From: Affinundibacterium flavidum | GTDB taxonomy: Bacteria > Pseudomonadota > Gammaproteobacteria > Burkholderiales > Burkholderiaceae_D | Direction: 5' to 3' | NCBI RefSeq assembly: GCF_014284175.1 | Contig: NZ_JACOGA010000011.1 | Span: 62,001 to 126,000, forward strand | Length of the DNA: 64,000 nt | Shown here: in pieces, positions 37,358-47,083 of the stretch | Layout: every line of letters starts with the position of its first letter | Numbering within the stretch: position 1 is the stretch's first letter | Notes under the pieces: model-generated | What the model saw: only the letters and a program-made list of their open reading frames with translations | Database searches by the model: none | Told to the model about the DNA's origin: nothing | Translations under genes and position numbers: made by a program

Positions 37358-37501
37358 ATGGATATTTTGTACTTATTGGTTCCGCTCAGCGTCCTCTTGG
37401 TTTTTGCGATAGGTATCGTATTTTGGTGGGCTTTAAATCACCGCCAGTTCGAAGAGCTTGATGAAAAGGGGCAGGGCATTATTGAGGATAAGGATGGTTG
37501 A
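37358..37501 (+). CDS. ccoS: cbb3-type cytochrome oxidase assembly protein CcoS
   Basis: 47 residues beginning MDILYLLVPLSVLLVFAIG. One transmembrane helix (about 4-25) is followed by the family hallmark WWALNHRQFEELDEKGQ and an acidic tail. CcoS is needed for cofactor insertion into cbb3 oxidase. It begins 19 bases after the ccoI stop. It matches the family length of about 45-60. Confidence 0.9.
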   Translation: MDILYLLVPLSVLLVFAIGIVFWWALNHRQFEELDEKGQGIIEDKDG

Positions 37502-37523
37502 GTCTGTATCTTGATATTGCGCC

Positions 37524-38585
37524 TTAATATTCTCGGATAATGCGAGCGGCGAGTTCTGCGTATGAGGCATCTGATTTATCTTGTATGGCATAAATCTTCG
37601 CTTGTTTCACTTGCTCAAAATTACGGACTATCGCTTTTTGATATGCTGGGTCGTAGTGTTTGAGTAAGAGCTGTTTGACTAGCTCTCTTATCTGATTGGA
37701 CTCAGCGAGTTCCGACCATAGTCGAATCTGCTCCTTGCCATGTAAATCTACCAGACATGCTAATTGAGTCTTGAGTAGCGCCGTGTTGTCGATGAAATGG
37801 CGGTAATCATCGCTGAGCAAAGCAATCCGTTCATCCAAAGATAATTCCAATTTGAGGCATGGCGAGATACGCATTTTTTCCATCATGGCATCTGGCACTC
37901 GTAAGTTGCCAACTTTTTTGCTTTCGGCTTCAACATAGATTGGTCTGTCGAAGTCGAAACGATTGAGACAGCGCCAAATTTCTGTTTCAAAAAACTTTTG
38001 AGAAGGTTGTCTGTTATCCGGTAATTTTCCAAGCACTGAGCCGCGATGTTGCGCCAATTCTTCCAAGTCGATGACTTGTTCACCTGCGGCATGTAATTGT
38101 TGTAGCAAACGACTTTTACCCGTACCAGTTTCCCCACATAACACGACCCAATGTGCTCGCGCTGTCAATTCCGGCAGTTGCTGATTCACGAAACGGCGAA
38201 ATCCTTTGTAACCACCATCAAGCTGCATCGCATGCCATCCAATTTTTGACATGATATGTGTCATGGCGCCACTGCGATTACCGCCGCGCCAGCAGTAGAT
38301 CAAAGGTTTCCAGTCTTTGGGTTTATCCAGAAACAATTGTTCAATGTGCGTACCAATATTTTTTGCAACTAATGCTGCGCCAATTTTCTTCGCTTCAAAC
38401 GGACTGACTTGTTTATAAATTGTGCCGACTTTGATTCTTTCTTCATTGTCTAATACTGGACAATTAATGGCGCCCGGGATGTGATCTTCTGCAAATTCAG
38501 CGGGGCTACGCGCATCGATGATGCAATCAAACTCGGATAAATCGGCGTAGGCCTCGGCGAAACTAATCAATCGAGATGCACTCAT
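37524..38585 (-). CDS. mnmH: tRNA 2-selenouridine synthase
   Basis: 353 residues (also called SelU or YbbB). A rhodanese domain comes first with C98 in IYCWRGGNRSG, then a P-loop domain with GETGTGKS at 151-158. It replaces sulphur with selenium in 2-thiouridine at the tRNA wobble position via a geranylated intermediate, using selenophosphate. No selD is in the window. It overlaps the upstream esterase gene by four bases, so both are co-translated. Confidence 0.94.
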   Translation of the reverse strand: MSASRLISFAEAYADLSEFDCIIDARSPAEFAEDHIPGAINCPVLDNEERIKVGTIYKQVSPFEAKKIGAALVAKNIGTHIEQLFLDKPKDWKPLIYCWRGGNRSGAMTHIMSKIGWHAMQLDGGYKGFRRFVNQQLPELTARAHWVVLCGETGTGKSRLLQQLHAAGEQVIDLEELAQHRGSVLGKLPDNRQPSQKFFETEIWRCLNRFDFDRPIYVEAESKKVGNLRVPDAMMEKMRISPCLKLELSLDERIALLSDDYRHFIDNTALLKTQLACLVDLHGKEQIRLWSELAESNQIRELVKQLLLKHYDPAYQKAIVRNFEQVKQAKIYAIQDKSDASYAELAARIIREY

Positions 38586-39211
38586 TTTTTCAGCAGTTTT
38601 TGTAAAGGTTCCCAGACGTTTTCCATCATGGTTGGATGTGCTTCTGCAGTCAGATGAATCCGGTCAGGTTGGAACAGCGCAGGTTTGTCTGCGACGCCTT
38701 TGAGAAAGAAAGGCACTAAGGCAGATTTATTTTCTTTCGCCAATTTGGCGTACATGGAGAAAAATTTATCGGTATAGGCTTTGCCGTAATTCGGTGGAAT
38801 TTGCATCGCCACCAGTAGTGGCTTGGCTTTGCTAGCCTGAACCATTTTTAACATGTCACGAAAATTTTGCTCTGATGCGTCTAGATCTAAGCCACGCAAG
38901 GCATCATTGCCACCCAGTTCTATAATTACGATATCTGGTCGATGAATTTCCAGTAATGCACCCAGTCGCGCTTTACCTCCGCTACTGGTTTCTCCGCTAA
39001 TACTGGCATTGATAACGCGTGCCACAATTTTTTTGGACTGCAGCTTATTTTCTAATAATGCTACCCAACCAGTGCCGCGAGCCAGACCATATTCGGCGGA
39101 TAAACTATCACCAAGCACAAGTATTGTTTTTGGTGCAGAATGCGCATTACTAGAAATGACACACATTAATAGTGCAATAAAAAGTGCGCTGAAGATGTTC
39201 AGTGTTTTCAT
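38582..39211 (-). CDS. SGNH-family esterase/thioesterase (TesA-like), periplasmic
   Basis: About 209 residues from the ATG giving MKTLNIFSALFIALLMCVISSNAHS, a clean signal peptide. In-frame ATG 39226 and a longer start are alternatives. Block I is LGDSLSAEYGLARG with the nucleophile Ser, block III is ELGGNDALRGLD, and block V is PDRIHLTAEAH with catalytic Asp and His. It is like E. coli TesA: periplasmic acyl-thioesterase, lysophospholipase and arylesterase activity. It diverges from the YbbA-type ATPase with 24 bases or fewer between starts. Confidence 0.9.
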   Translation of the reverse strand: MKTLNIFSALFIALLMCVISSNAHSAPKTILVLGDSLSAEYGLARGTGWVALLENKLQSKKIVARVINASISGETSSGGKARLGALLEIHRPDIVIIELGGNDALRGLDLDASEQNFRDMLKMVQASKAKPLLVAMQIPPNYGKAYTDKFFSMYAKLAKENKSALVPFFLKGVADKPALFQPDRIHLTAEAHPTMMENVWEPLQKLLKK

Positions 39212-39235
39212 AAAATTTAAACGCATAAATTCAAC

Positions 39236-39937
39236 ATGAGCCTTTCTGATCAAAGCAATATTCCTGCAAACAATATTCCAGCAATACATGTAAAAAATTT
39301 GAGTAAGCGGGTCGCTGATGCGACTGGTGAGCTAACTATTCTACATAATATCGAGTTTTCTGTTGAAGCGGGTGAGACTCTCGCGGTTGTTGGTGCATCG
39401 GGATCAGGAAAATCTACCTTGCTGGGTATCTTAGCTGGCTTGGATACACCCACATCGGGGACCGTTGAGTTAGGCGGCGTTGATATTTTCGCTTTAGACG
39501 AAGATGGCCGAGCTTTGTTGCGTAAGAATCAGTTAGGCTTTGTGTTCCAATCATTTCAATTATTAATGCATCTGAATGCTTTGGAAAATGTGATGTTGCC
39601 TTTGGAGTTGCGCGGCGACAAAGAGGCAAAGAGTAAAGCAGAGCAGATGTTGGCAAAGGTTGGTCTGTCTAGTCGTTTAAAACACTATCCAAAATATTTA
39701 TCGGGCGGTGAGCAGCAGCGGGTGGCTTTGGCGCGCGCCTTCGTCACGGAGCCACCGCTGTTATTTGCCGATGAACCGACAGGTAGCCTCGATGCGGCGA
39801 CTGGCGAATCGGTAATTCAATTAATGTTTGAATTAAACCGCGAACGCGGTTCGAGTCTGGTGTTGGTTACACATGATTTATCGATTGCCGCTCGTTGTGG
39901 ACGTACGATTTCAATTGCGGCTGGGCGATTGATTTAA
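39236..39937 (+). CDS. YbbA/LolD-type ABC transporter ATP-binding protein
   Basis: 233 residues. Walker A is GASGSGKST, the signature is [16 protein letters not shown], Walker B is [12 protein letters not shown], and a switch histidine is in VTHD. The tesA-ybbA neighbourhood is the same as in E. coli, but no YbbP-type permease follows. A terminator and an unrelated convergent gene come next, so the membrane partner must be elsewhere. Confidence 0.9.
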   Translation: MSLSDQSNIPANNIPAIHVKNLSKRVADATGELTILHNIEFSVEAGETLAVVGASGSGKSTLLGILAGLDTPTSGTVELGGVDIFALDEDGRALLRKNQLGFVFQSFQLLMHLNALENVMLPLELRGDKEAKSKAEQMLAKVGLSSRLKHYPKYLSGGEQQRVALARAFVTEPPLLFADEPTGSLDAATGESVIQLMFELNRERGSSLVLVTHDLSIAARCGRTISIAAGRLI

Positions 39938-39992
39938 GACCCACAAGATGAGTTTGCAATGATGTCGAACTGAAGATCAATGCAAGCAATAA

Positions 39993-40025
39993 AATAATGG
40001 CTCATTCACCGAATGAGCCATTATT
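39993..40025. terminator. Bidirectional terminator
   Basis: AATAATGGCTCATTC (39993-40007) pairs with GAATGAGCCATTATT (40011-40025) around a three-base loop, between convergent genes ending at 39937 and 40041. Confidence 0.8.
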
Positions 40026-40040
40026 GTTTGAACTTTGAAC

Positions 40041-40880
40041 TTAGAAGCGATAAGTCGCGATAGAAAATACGGTTACCGGTGTGCGTTGCGTGAAGAAAGG
40101 ATTATTCACGGGCGAATTGAGCGAGTGGCGTGCGCTGACACCGGTCGATAAGGACCAGTTGGTATCAATGTTCCAGTTCCAGCTACTACCAATGCGTAAC
40201 TCAGTACGATTCAAGTTATTGTTGAGCGACAAATAATTCTGTGACTGTTGCCAATCGAGAGCACTGAAAGGATTCTTCGAGGCGCTAGATAAATTACTCC
40301 AGTTGACGCTGAATACAGCAGTCAAATTATGGCGTTTACCAAAGACTTTATTCGCTTTTGCGCTGACACTAAGTTGAGTACCACGTTCATAGCCAGTGCC
40401 ATAACGAATCGATGATCCCAGAGAGTAAGTAGGATTGATTCGATAATTAATAAAAGCTGAAGTCGAAAAATCGGTGCCTGACAATTGATTCTTGCCCGTG
40501 CCGATTTGCGTAAGTTCATACGGATCACGCTTGCGATCCAAGCTGAAATCTAAGCCGTAGTCCAATTTATCTGATTTCGAAAAATTCAGTGCCGTTGAAT
40601 TTGATTGATTCAAAAACAAACCACGGGATGACCCACGCTTACCCTGTTTGCTTGGTGGAATATAGCCAAATTCAAGTGGTGAAGCGAGTGTCAGATCTTG
40701 GCTACTGCTAATGCTAGTAATGCCACCAAAACTATTTTTGCCTGTTTGTGACAGGGAATATGTTGGATGCACTTGAGATGCTATGACAGAAGCTTGATTC
40801 CAACGAAAATCTTGCGCGTGCACAGCCAAAGGAACTGCACTTACGGCGGCTAAGATCGTCAAGCAAGCAATCTTCTTCAT
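40041..40880 (-). CDS. Putative outer-membrane beta-barrel protein, unknown function
   Basis: 279 residues from the ATG giving MKKIACLTILAAVSAVPLAVHAQD, a clear signal peptide. The longer frame to 40970 has no support. The mature part alternates polar and aromatic or aliphatic residues in short strands rich in Ser, Asn, Tyr and Gly, and the C terminus is YRF. A terminal Phe is typical of barrels recognised by the Bam machine. No family is recognised. It starts 14 bases after the DUF4337 gene and is probably the last gene of the thyA-folA unit. Confidence 0.6.
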   Translation of the reverse strand: MKKIACLTILAAVSAVPLAVHAQDFRWNQASVIASQVHPTYSLSQTGKNSFGGITSISSSQDLTLASPLEFGYIPPSKQGKRGSSRGLFLNQSNSTALNFSKSDKLDYGLDFSLDRKRDPYELTQIGTGKNQLSGTDFSTSAFINYRINPTYSLGSSIRYGTGYERGTQLSVSAKANKVFGKRHNLTAVFSVNWSNLSSASKNPFSALDWQQSQNYLSLNNNLNRTELRIGSSWNWNIDTNWSLSTGVSARHSLNSPVNNPFFTQRTPVTVFSIATYRF

Positions 40881-40894
40881 GATATCAACTTTCT

Positions 40895-41464
40895 TTAAAT
40901 ATGCATCCAGGCTAATGCTGCGATACCCAGTCCGGCGGTTGCAACAGCATAAGAAGCATACTCTAGCCATTTCTTTTTAGTCAATAAGGCAATTGCCGCT
41001 AGGGAAATCGCAATTTGTACTGCGGTCATTGCCTGTGCCCAGCGATGGTGTTGATGCAGAGCAGCTTCTGACGATTTTTCTAATTCTACTACCTGTTGCT
41101 CTAAAGCCTCAGCTTCTTTTTTAATTTGTTCTTTTTCTGTCTTATAACGAGCAACTTCAGATTTGTATTTTTCTACATCGCTACCAGGAATAATCATGGC
41201 AAGTTCAGCCAAATTTTGTTTGCCCGACTTAGCCTGGTAGTAACTCCAACGGTCTGATGCTTCGGTTTTCTTGATTGCAGCACTATTTTTATGCATGGCC
41301 GCTTCGTTTTGCGTAGCGCCGCCCTCGTAGCCTAGCAAAGCCCCGACGGTTGCCATGATTGCCGTCATTACAGCGATTTTGCTGGAAAATTCGTCATTGC
41401 TATGAGCTGCATGCTCTACTTCATGATCGTGTGGACCATGTACGTGAAAACCGTGACCTGACAT
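40895..41464 (-). CDS. DUF4337 membrane protein
   Basis: 189 residues. The N terminus is histidine-rich (HGFHVHGPHDHEVEHAAH). A first membrane segment lies at about 30-48 (IAVMTAIMATVGALLGYEG), a conserved NEAAMHKNSAAIKKTEASDRWSYY block follows, then a coiled coil of about 45 residues (VARYKTEKEQIKKEAEALEQQ) and two C-terminal membrane helices. The family has no known function. It begins eight bases after folA, so it is co-transcribed with thyA and folA. The His-rich tail might bind metal, which is inference. Confidence 0.8.
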   Translation of the reverse strand: MSGHGFHVHGPHDHEVEHAAHSNDEFSSKIAVMTAIMATVGALLGYEGGATQNEAAMHKNSAAIKKTEASDRWSYYQAKSGKQNLAELAMIIPGSDVEKYKSEVARYKTEKEQIKKEAEALEQQVVELEKSSEAALHQHHRWAQAMTAVQIAISLAAIALLTKKKWLEYASYAVATAGLGIAALAWMHI

Positions 41465-41472
41465 TGAATATC

Positions 41473-41955
41473 CTATTTTCTTGTGTATGTAACAATTGCA
41501 TAGTGTAACTGATTAGTCGCACTAATAAAGCTTTCTCGTTGGCTTTCTTGCCAGATATTTTTATCTATGCTTGGAAAAAAAGCATCGCATTCGAATTCAT
41601 CTTGAATTTCGGTGACGATCAGTTTTTGTGCTAAATGCAAGGCTTGATCATAAATTTGTGCGCCGCCGATGACAAAGGCTTCCGAGTCTTTAAGCGATTT
41701 TAGGGCATCTTCAATAGAAGAATAGCAATGCACATTGTCGTGCTGCCATTCTGTATTGCGGCTGATTACTACATTGTGGCGGTTTGGCAAAGCGCGACCG
41801 ATAGAGTCAAAAGTCTTTCTGCCCATAATAATTGTATGACCAGATGTGGTGCGCTTGAAATGCGCTAAATCCTCCGGTAAGTGCCAAGGCAATTGGTTGT
41901 TAATACCAATGCCGTTTTTTTTGTCAGTGGCGACAATAATGCTTAAATTGGTCAT
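41473..41955 (-). CDS. folA: Dihydrofolate reductase
   Basis: 160 residues. It reduces dihydrofolate to tetrahydrofolate with NADPH. Typical blocks are IVATDKKNGIGINNQLPWHLPEDLAHFK (with the acidic substrate-binding residue), IIMGRKTFDSIGRALPNRHNVVISR and AFVIGGAQIY. It lies 11 bases after thyA. Together they form a thymidylate cycle in which ThyA makes dihydrofolate and FolA recycles it. Confidence 0.96.
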   Translation of the reverse strand: MTNLSIIVATDKKNGIGINNQLPWHLPEDLAHFKRTTSGHTIIMGRKTFDSIGRALPNRHNVVISRNTEWQHDNVHCYSSIEDALKSLKDSEAFVIGGAQIYDQALHLAQKLIVTEIQDEFECDAFFPSIDKNIWQESQRESFISATNQLHYAIVTYTRK

Positions 41956-41966
41956 GAGATTACTAA

Positions 41967-42761
41967 CTATACAGCGACAGGTGCTTTGATATGTGGGTGA
42001 AACTCGTAATTTGCAATCTCAAAATCTTCAAATTTGTAATCAAAGATTGAATCAGGTTTGCGCAAAATATTGAGCTTAGGTAAGGGATGAGGTTGACGTG
42101 ATAATTGCTCTTTGACTTGATCTAAATGATTGCTGTACAAGTGACAGTCACCACCGGTCCAGATGAAGTCACCAACGTCCAAATTGGTTTGTTGAGCTAC
42201 CATGTGAGTCAATAGCGCGTACGAGGCAATATTGAAGGGAACTCCCAAAAAGATATCGGCACTGCGTTGATATAACTGGCAAGAAAGTCGTCCATCCGCC
42301 ACGTAAAATTGGAAAAATGCATGGCAAGGAGGTAGCTTCATATGGGGAATCTCGGCGACATTCCAGGCTGAAACTATCAGACGACGCGAATCAGGGTTCG
42401 TTTTGATTTGTTCAATTAACTGTGCAATTTGGTCAATGTGCCCACCATCAGGCAAAGGCCAGCTACGCCATTGAGAGCCATAGACTGGGCCGAGATTTCC
42501 ATTTTCATCGGCCCAATCGTCCCAAATGGATACGCCATTATCTTTTAGGTAGCCGATATTTGTAGATCCAGCCAAGAACCAAATTAACTCATGAATGATT
42601 GATTTTAGATGGAGTTTTTTGGTTGTCACCAGAGGAAAGCCTTTGCTTAGGTCAAAGCGCATCTGATAACCAAAAACAGAAAGTGTTCCGGTGCCGGTTC
42701 GGTCGGTTTTGACGTGGCCATGATCTTGTACATGACGCATGAAGTCGAGATATTCTTGCAT
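41967..42761 (-). CDS. thyA: Thymidylate synthase
   Basis: 264 residues, the same as E. coli ThyA. Catalytic C146 is in [11 protein letters not shown]. The dUMP-binding blocks [16 protein letters not shown] and [24 protein letters not shown] are intact. It methylates dUMP with 5,10-methylene-tetrahydrofolate. First gene of the thyA-folA-DUF4337-barrel unit. Confidence 0.97.
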   Translation of the reverse strand: MQEYLDFMRHVQDHGHVKTDRTGTGTLSVFGYQMRFDLSKGFPLVTTKKLHLKSIIHELIWFLAGSTNIGYLKDNGVSIWDDWADENGNLGPVYGSQWRSWPLPDGGHIDQIAQLIEQIKTNPDSRRLIVSAWNVAEIPHMKLPPCHAFFQFYVADGRLSCQLYQRSADIFLGVPFNIASYALLTHMVAQQTNLDVGDFIWTGGDCHLYSNHLDQVKEQLSRQPHPLPKLNILRKPDSIFDYKFEDFEIANYEFHPHIKAPVAV

Positions 42762-42878
42762 TTTTCGCAGCTTTGAAAAGTGGTGGTCAGGGTGCCAATT
42801 GACGGATCAATTTAATTCAGTATCTTGTCTCTAAATGGGCAAGATACTGAAATAATTTCAGGCCATAGTATAACAGCC

Positions 42879-44486
42879 TTAGGCGTCGATCATTTGTCCC
42901 GTATGTTCAGGATTGCCTGGTGCGATGAGTGGAATTGACATTTCAAAGCGAGCGCCTTGATTGGGCTCACTAGTCACTTTAATCTCTCCACCAAGTACAT
43001 TTGTGATGATGTTGAACGTGATACTCAAACCTAAACCACTGCCGCCTTTGCCGAACTTGGTTGTGAAGAATGGTTCAAAGATACGCTTGATGATGTTAGG
43101 AGGAATCCCCTTACCAGAGTCTTCAAATACAATTAAGACATGGTCGCCCTGGAGCCTCGCCATGCAGCGCATATAGCCTTGACTCATGCCGTCTAACCCA
43201 TGCACTACTGCATTATTTACCAAATTGCTAAATACTTGACCGAGCGGACCAGGATAACTATCCAATTCGATATCATCTGGAATATCGAGTTCTAGGTTAA
43301 ATGGAGTTTTGCGTAAGCTAGAATGCAACAAAGCAGCTAACTCCTGGAATACCACCATTAAGGTGAATTTCCGACGTTGAGCGCTCGATTGATCAACTGC
43401 AACCTGTTTGAAATCGCCGACTAATTGCGCTGCTTGTTGTAAACCACGCATTAGTAACTTGCTAGATTCTGTCGCCGCTTCTACATAGTGGGACAAATCA
43501 GAGCGACGCATCGTGCCTTCGGTCATCGCTTTGCCGATTTGGCGGGTTTCATCACTGAGCGTGCTAGCGACTAACAAACAATTTCCGAGTGGTGTGTTTA
43601 ATTCGTGTGCGACACCCGCCACCATAGATCCTAAGGCGGCCATACGCTCAATCCTGGCTAATTCGTTTTGCGCACTATTCACGCTGGCAAGAGCTGCCTC
43701 TAAATGATGATTGGCATTCTCTAATTCCTGAGTACGCTGGCGAACTTTTGATTCCAAGGTGCCTGAGTATTCAAGTAATTGTTGATTCTTAATTTCAAGC
43801 TCATTAAACGAGCGCTGAAGGGCTTGCCGAGTCGCTTCCAAGCTAACCGCAAGGTGTCCAATTTCATCTTTACGATCAAATGAAATGACTTCATTTAATT
43901 CGCCATTAGCGAGCAAATCTGATTTTTCGATGAGATCTTTGATCGGTCGCACCAATCGCCACTGCAAAACAATATAAATACAGATCACCGAAAGCAAAAA
44001 TGAAGTCGCTGTCACAAGAATCGCACGATAGAAGTTCGAGTTGATTTCTTCTTGCATGATCTCTTCAGTAAACGTCAGGTGTACTTCACCAATGACTTGC
44101 TCACCGTGAGAAATCGGGCGCGACTGAGTTCGGAAGGGACCTTTTTGCGTATTTTTGCGCGAATTGGTAATAAAGGTTTTCTTGTCCGGCAGGGTGATGA
44201 CGTGAATTTCTGAAACATTTGGGTTAGAGAAAACCACTTCACTCGATAATTTGGCGATTTCTGGGGTAATTTGCCATACAGGTTCGCTCAAAATGACCGC
44301 AAGAATAGCGGCAGAGCGCAGGTGATCGTCTTCGAGTTTCTTTAAGCTATCCTCAGAAATAGTACGTAGCTGGATAGGAATCAGAACGAGAGAGGTAACA
44401 AGTAAGCCAAAAAAAACCGCGAGAACGACGGCAAGGCGTAAAGTAATGCGACTGAAAATGGAAGCAATCAAAGACGGTGTCTTCAT
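42879..44486 (-). CDS. Membrane sensor histidine kinase (orphan)
   Basis: 535 residues. TM1 at about 16-37, a periplasmic sensor loop of about 115 residues, TM2 at about 154-175, HAMP (about 176-230), a coiled coil, then a dimerisation domain with H294 in GVAHELNTPLGN and a HATPase domain with NNAVVHG, FEDSGKGIP and GKGGSGLGLSI. It would autophosphorylate in response to an unknown periplasmic signal. No response regulator is adjacent, so its partner is elsewhere. The gene has its own upstream region with a perfect inverted repeat at 44650-44686. Confidence 0.92.
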   Translation of the reverse strand: MKTPSLIASIFSRITLRLAVVLAVFFGLLVTSLVLIPIQLRTISEDSLKKLEDDHLRSAAILAVILSEPVWQITPEIAKLSSEVVFSNPNVSEIHVITLPDKKTFITNSRKNTQKGPFRTQSRPISHGEQVIGEVHLTFTEEIMQEEINSNFYRAILVTATSFLLSVICIYIVLQWRLVRPIKDLIEKSDLLANGELNEVISFDRKDEIGHLAVSLEATRQALQRSFNELEIKNQQLLEYSGTLESKVRQRTQELENANHHLEAALASVNSAQNELARIERMAALGSMVAGVAHELNTPLGNCLLVASTLSDETRQIGKAMTEGTMRRSDLSHYVEAATESSKLLMRGLQQAAQLVGDFKQVAVDQSSAQRRKFTLMVVFQELAALLHSSLRKTPFNLELDIPDDIELDSYPGPLGQVFSNLVNNAVVHGLDGMSQGYMRCMARLQGDHVLIVFEDSGKGIPPNIIKRIFEPFFTTKFGKGGSGLGLSITFNIITNVLGGEIKVTSEPNQGARFEMSIPLIAPGNPEHTGQMIDA

Positions 44487-44777
44487 TACTTATGCTCCTT
44501 CTTTTTCTTGTACTGACTCAGTAGCATACGTCGTCTTTCGTTGCACAAACATTCAGCAAAGTAATTGCTAAAGCTGTGTTATTTGTAGGAAGGCGGATTG
44601 GGTCTTCGTTTATACAAAGCAATTATTTCTGATGGTAGAAGGTTTTGACAATTTGCACAAGTGACAGTGTTGAACTTGTGCAAATTCTATTCTCAGAGAG
44701 AGCAAAAACAGACATATTGACGTGCAAGCATTTGATTAAGTGAAAAAATAATAATCTCTGCTGCAGATCGATAGGTA
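44487..44777. other. Region between fdx and the sensor kinase
   Basis: No gene is seen on either strand. In particular there is no iscX after fdx. The main feature is the 13-base inverted repeat listed at 44650-44686. Confidence 0.5.
44650..44686. repeat. Perfect 13-base inverted repeat
   Basis: AATTTGCACAAGT (44650-44662) and ACTTGTGCAAATT (44674-44686) are exact complements separated by 11 bases. Neither strand has a T-run after it, so a classical terminator is unlikely. It lies 92 bases after the fdx stop and 164 bases upstream of the kinase start. It could be an operator for the kinase gene or a messenger-stabilising hairpin at the end of the isc operon. Confidence 0.6.
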
Positions 44778-45116
44778 TTAGTGATTTTCACGAGCGTGAT
44801 TAATTGTGTATTTGGGAATTTCTATCGTGATGTCTTGTTTGCCTAACTTCACTTGACAAGACAGGCGTGAAGTCGCTTCCAGGCCCCATGCTGCATCTAA
44901 CAAGTCCTCTTCGTCATCTGTTGACTCATTGAGAGAGTTGAAACCCTGGCGAACAACCACGTGGCAAGTCGTGCATGCGCAAGACATTTCGCAAGCGTGC
45001 TCAATTTCGACTTCATTTTCAACCAGTGCTTCGCACAAAGATTTGCCTTCTTCGATTTCAATAGTCTTGCCCTCGGGGCAAAGTTGGGCATGTGGCAGGA
45101 TAGTAATGATAGGCAT
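44778..45116 (-). CDS. fdx: ISC system [2Fe-2S] ferredoxin
   Basis: 112 residues. The adrenodoxin-type cluster motif is CEMSCACTTCHVVV with the fourth cysteine in SRLSCQVKLG. It gives electrons for cluster assembly on IscU. Last gene of the isc operon, 20 bases after hscA. Confidence 0.96.
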   Translation of the reverse strand: MPIITILPHAQLCPEGKTIEIEEGKSLCEALVENEVEIEHACEMSCACTTCHVVVRQGFNSLNESTDDEEDLLDAAWGLEATSRLSCQVKLGKQDITIEIPKYTINHARENH

Positions 45117-45136
45117 GATATTTTTTATCGTGAAAA

Positions 45137-47002
45137 TTATTCAAACTCGTTCAGGTTTTTACCTGCGAGCGCGCTGCGAACGCTTTGATCCATGCGGCGT
45201 GCGGCAAATTCTTCTGTGCCATCGGCGAGTGCGGTGATAGCGGTTTTGATTGCATCGTGATCACTAGCTTGTTTGGTTTGGCGCAGATTTTCAATCAATG
45301 TTTCGATTTCTTGTAATTCTTCTGTGCTGAGCAATTGTTTATCGCTGGCTAAGGCTGATGCTATGGCTAACAGTAAGCGATCAGCTTCAACTTGTTCTTC
45401 ACGCAAAGCACGAGCTTGCATGTCACTGTCGGAAGAGCTAAATGAGTCTTGTAACATGCGTGCGATTTCGTCGTCGGCCAGGCCATACGATGGTTTTACA
45501 ACGATGGAAGACTCTACGCCTGAACGCATTTCTCGTGCAGAAACTGACAGTAAGCCATCGGCATCGACTTGATAGGTGATGCGGATGCGCGCTGCACCGG
45601 CCGCCATTGGCGGAATGCCGCGTAATTCAAATTTTGCCAAAGAGCGACAGTCGCTGACCAACTCGCGTTCGCCTTGTACAACGTGAATAGCAAGGGCGGT
45701 TTGACTGTCTTTGAACGTCGTAAACTCTTGCGCACGGGCGCAAGGAATGGTGGAGTTGCGTGGAATAACTTTTTCAGATAATCCACCCATAGTCTCTATG
45801 CCCAAAGACAAAGGAATTACATCCAATAACAACCAGTCGTCACCCGCAGCGCGATTACCTGCTAATAAATTCGCTTGAATCGCAGCGCCAAGTGCAACGA
45901 CTTTATCCGGGTCGATATTCGCTAATGGCGTGGTTTGGAAAAACTCCCCAACCGCTTTGCGTACATGTGGCATGCGTGTTGCGCCGCCAACCAGAACGAC
46001 GCCATCAATATCATCCACCGTTAACTTGGCATCGCGCAAAACCTTGCGGCAAGGGGTGATGGTTTTGATGACCAGGTTTTCTGTAATTTCGGTAAAAATG
46101 CTCTTGGTAATTTGCAGATGTACGACTTCGCCATTCGAGAGTTTGGCGTCAATATAGGTTGAAGTCTGCGTTGATAGGATTTCTTTGGCTTCACGTGCTT
46201 TGACCATCAAGACTCGTGTGTCTGCATCATTCAATAAAGACAAACCTGCTTGCTGCAAAATCCAGCAAAATAGACGGTGATCAAAATCGTCGCCGCCGAG
46301 AGCAGAGTCGCCGCCAGTAGATAAGACTTCGAACACACCTTTACTCATGCGCAAAATCGAAATGTCAAAAGTGCCGCCGCCCAAATCGTAAACTGCGTAT
46401 ACACCTTCGGAACCATTATCCAAGCCGTAAGCAATCGCTGCGGCGGTTGGTTCGTTTAACAAGCGCAGTACATTTAAGCCGGCCAGTTTCGCCGCATCTT
46501 TAGTGGCTTGACGTTGCGCATCATCGAAATAAGCCGGAACAGTAATGACCGCGCCTACTAAATCATCGCCCAACGCGTCTTCGGCTTGTTGGCGTAAAGT
46601 GGCGAGAATTTGTGCTGAGACTTCGACTGGGCTTTTGATCCCTGCAACGGTCTTCAATTGCACCATGCCAGGCTCATCATGAAAATCGTAAGGTAGATTT
46701 TCAGCATGGGCGATATCTTTTAATCCACGTCCCATTAAACGCTTCACAGAAACGATGGTATTTTTAGGATCCGTTGTTTGCTCTGCTTGTGCTTTAAAGC
46801 CGATGTGCGCGTGACCATTCGGTAAATATCTGACCACCGACGGTAATAATGAGCGACCTTCTTCATCATTGAGAATTTCAGGAATACTATTGCGCACTGT
46901 GGCAACTAAGGAATTGGTCGTACCCAAATCAATGCCAACAGCCAAACGATGTTGGTGCGGGGCAGTGGACATGCCAGGTTCTGAAATTTGCAGTAATGCC
47001 AT
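45137..47002 (-). CDS. hscA: Fe-S assembly chaperone HscA (Hsp70 family)
   Basis: 621 residues, normal for HscA. The N-terminal ATPase contains [29 protein letters not shown] and [14 protein letters not shown]. The substrate-binding domain contains [10 protein letters not shown]. It binds the LPPVK loop of IscU and, with HscB, promotes cluster transfer. Confidence 0.96.
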   Translation of the reverse strand: MALLQISEPGMSTAPHQHRLAVGIDLGTTNSLVATVRNSIPEILNDEEGRSLLPSVVRYLPNGHAHIGFKAQAEQTTDPKNTIVSVKRLMGRGLKDIAHAENLPYDFHDEPGMVQLKTVAGIKSPVEVSAQILATLRQQAEDALGDDLVGAVITVPAYFDDAQRQATKDAAKLAGLNVLRLLNEPTAAAIAYGLDNGSEGVYAVYDLGGGTFDISILRMSKGVFEVLSTGGDSALGGDDFDHRLFCWILQQAGLSLLNDADTRVLMVKAREAKEILSTQTSTYIDAKLSNGEVVHLQITKSIFTEITENLVIKTITPCRKVLRDAKLTVDDIDGVVLVGGATRMPHVRKAVGEFFQTTPLANIDPDKVVALGAAIQANLLAGNRAAGDDWLLLDVIPLSLGIETMGGLSEKVIPRNSTIPCARAQEFTTFKDSQTALAIHVVQGERELVSDCRSLAKFELRGIPPMAAGAARIRITYQVDADGLLSVSAREMRSGVESSIVVKPSYGLADDEIARMLQDSFSSSDSDMQARALREEQVEADRLLLAIASALASDKQLLSTEELQEIETLIENLRQTKQASDHDAIKTAITALADGTEEFAARRMDQSVRSALAGKNLNEFE

Positions 47003-47083
47003 AATCTTGTCGTGAGGATGACGCGGTGCGTCGTCGGTCTAAATTAATCGGTTTTATGGAGCTGACGTTAGCGTCAGAATGAC

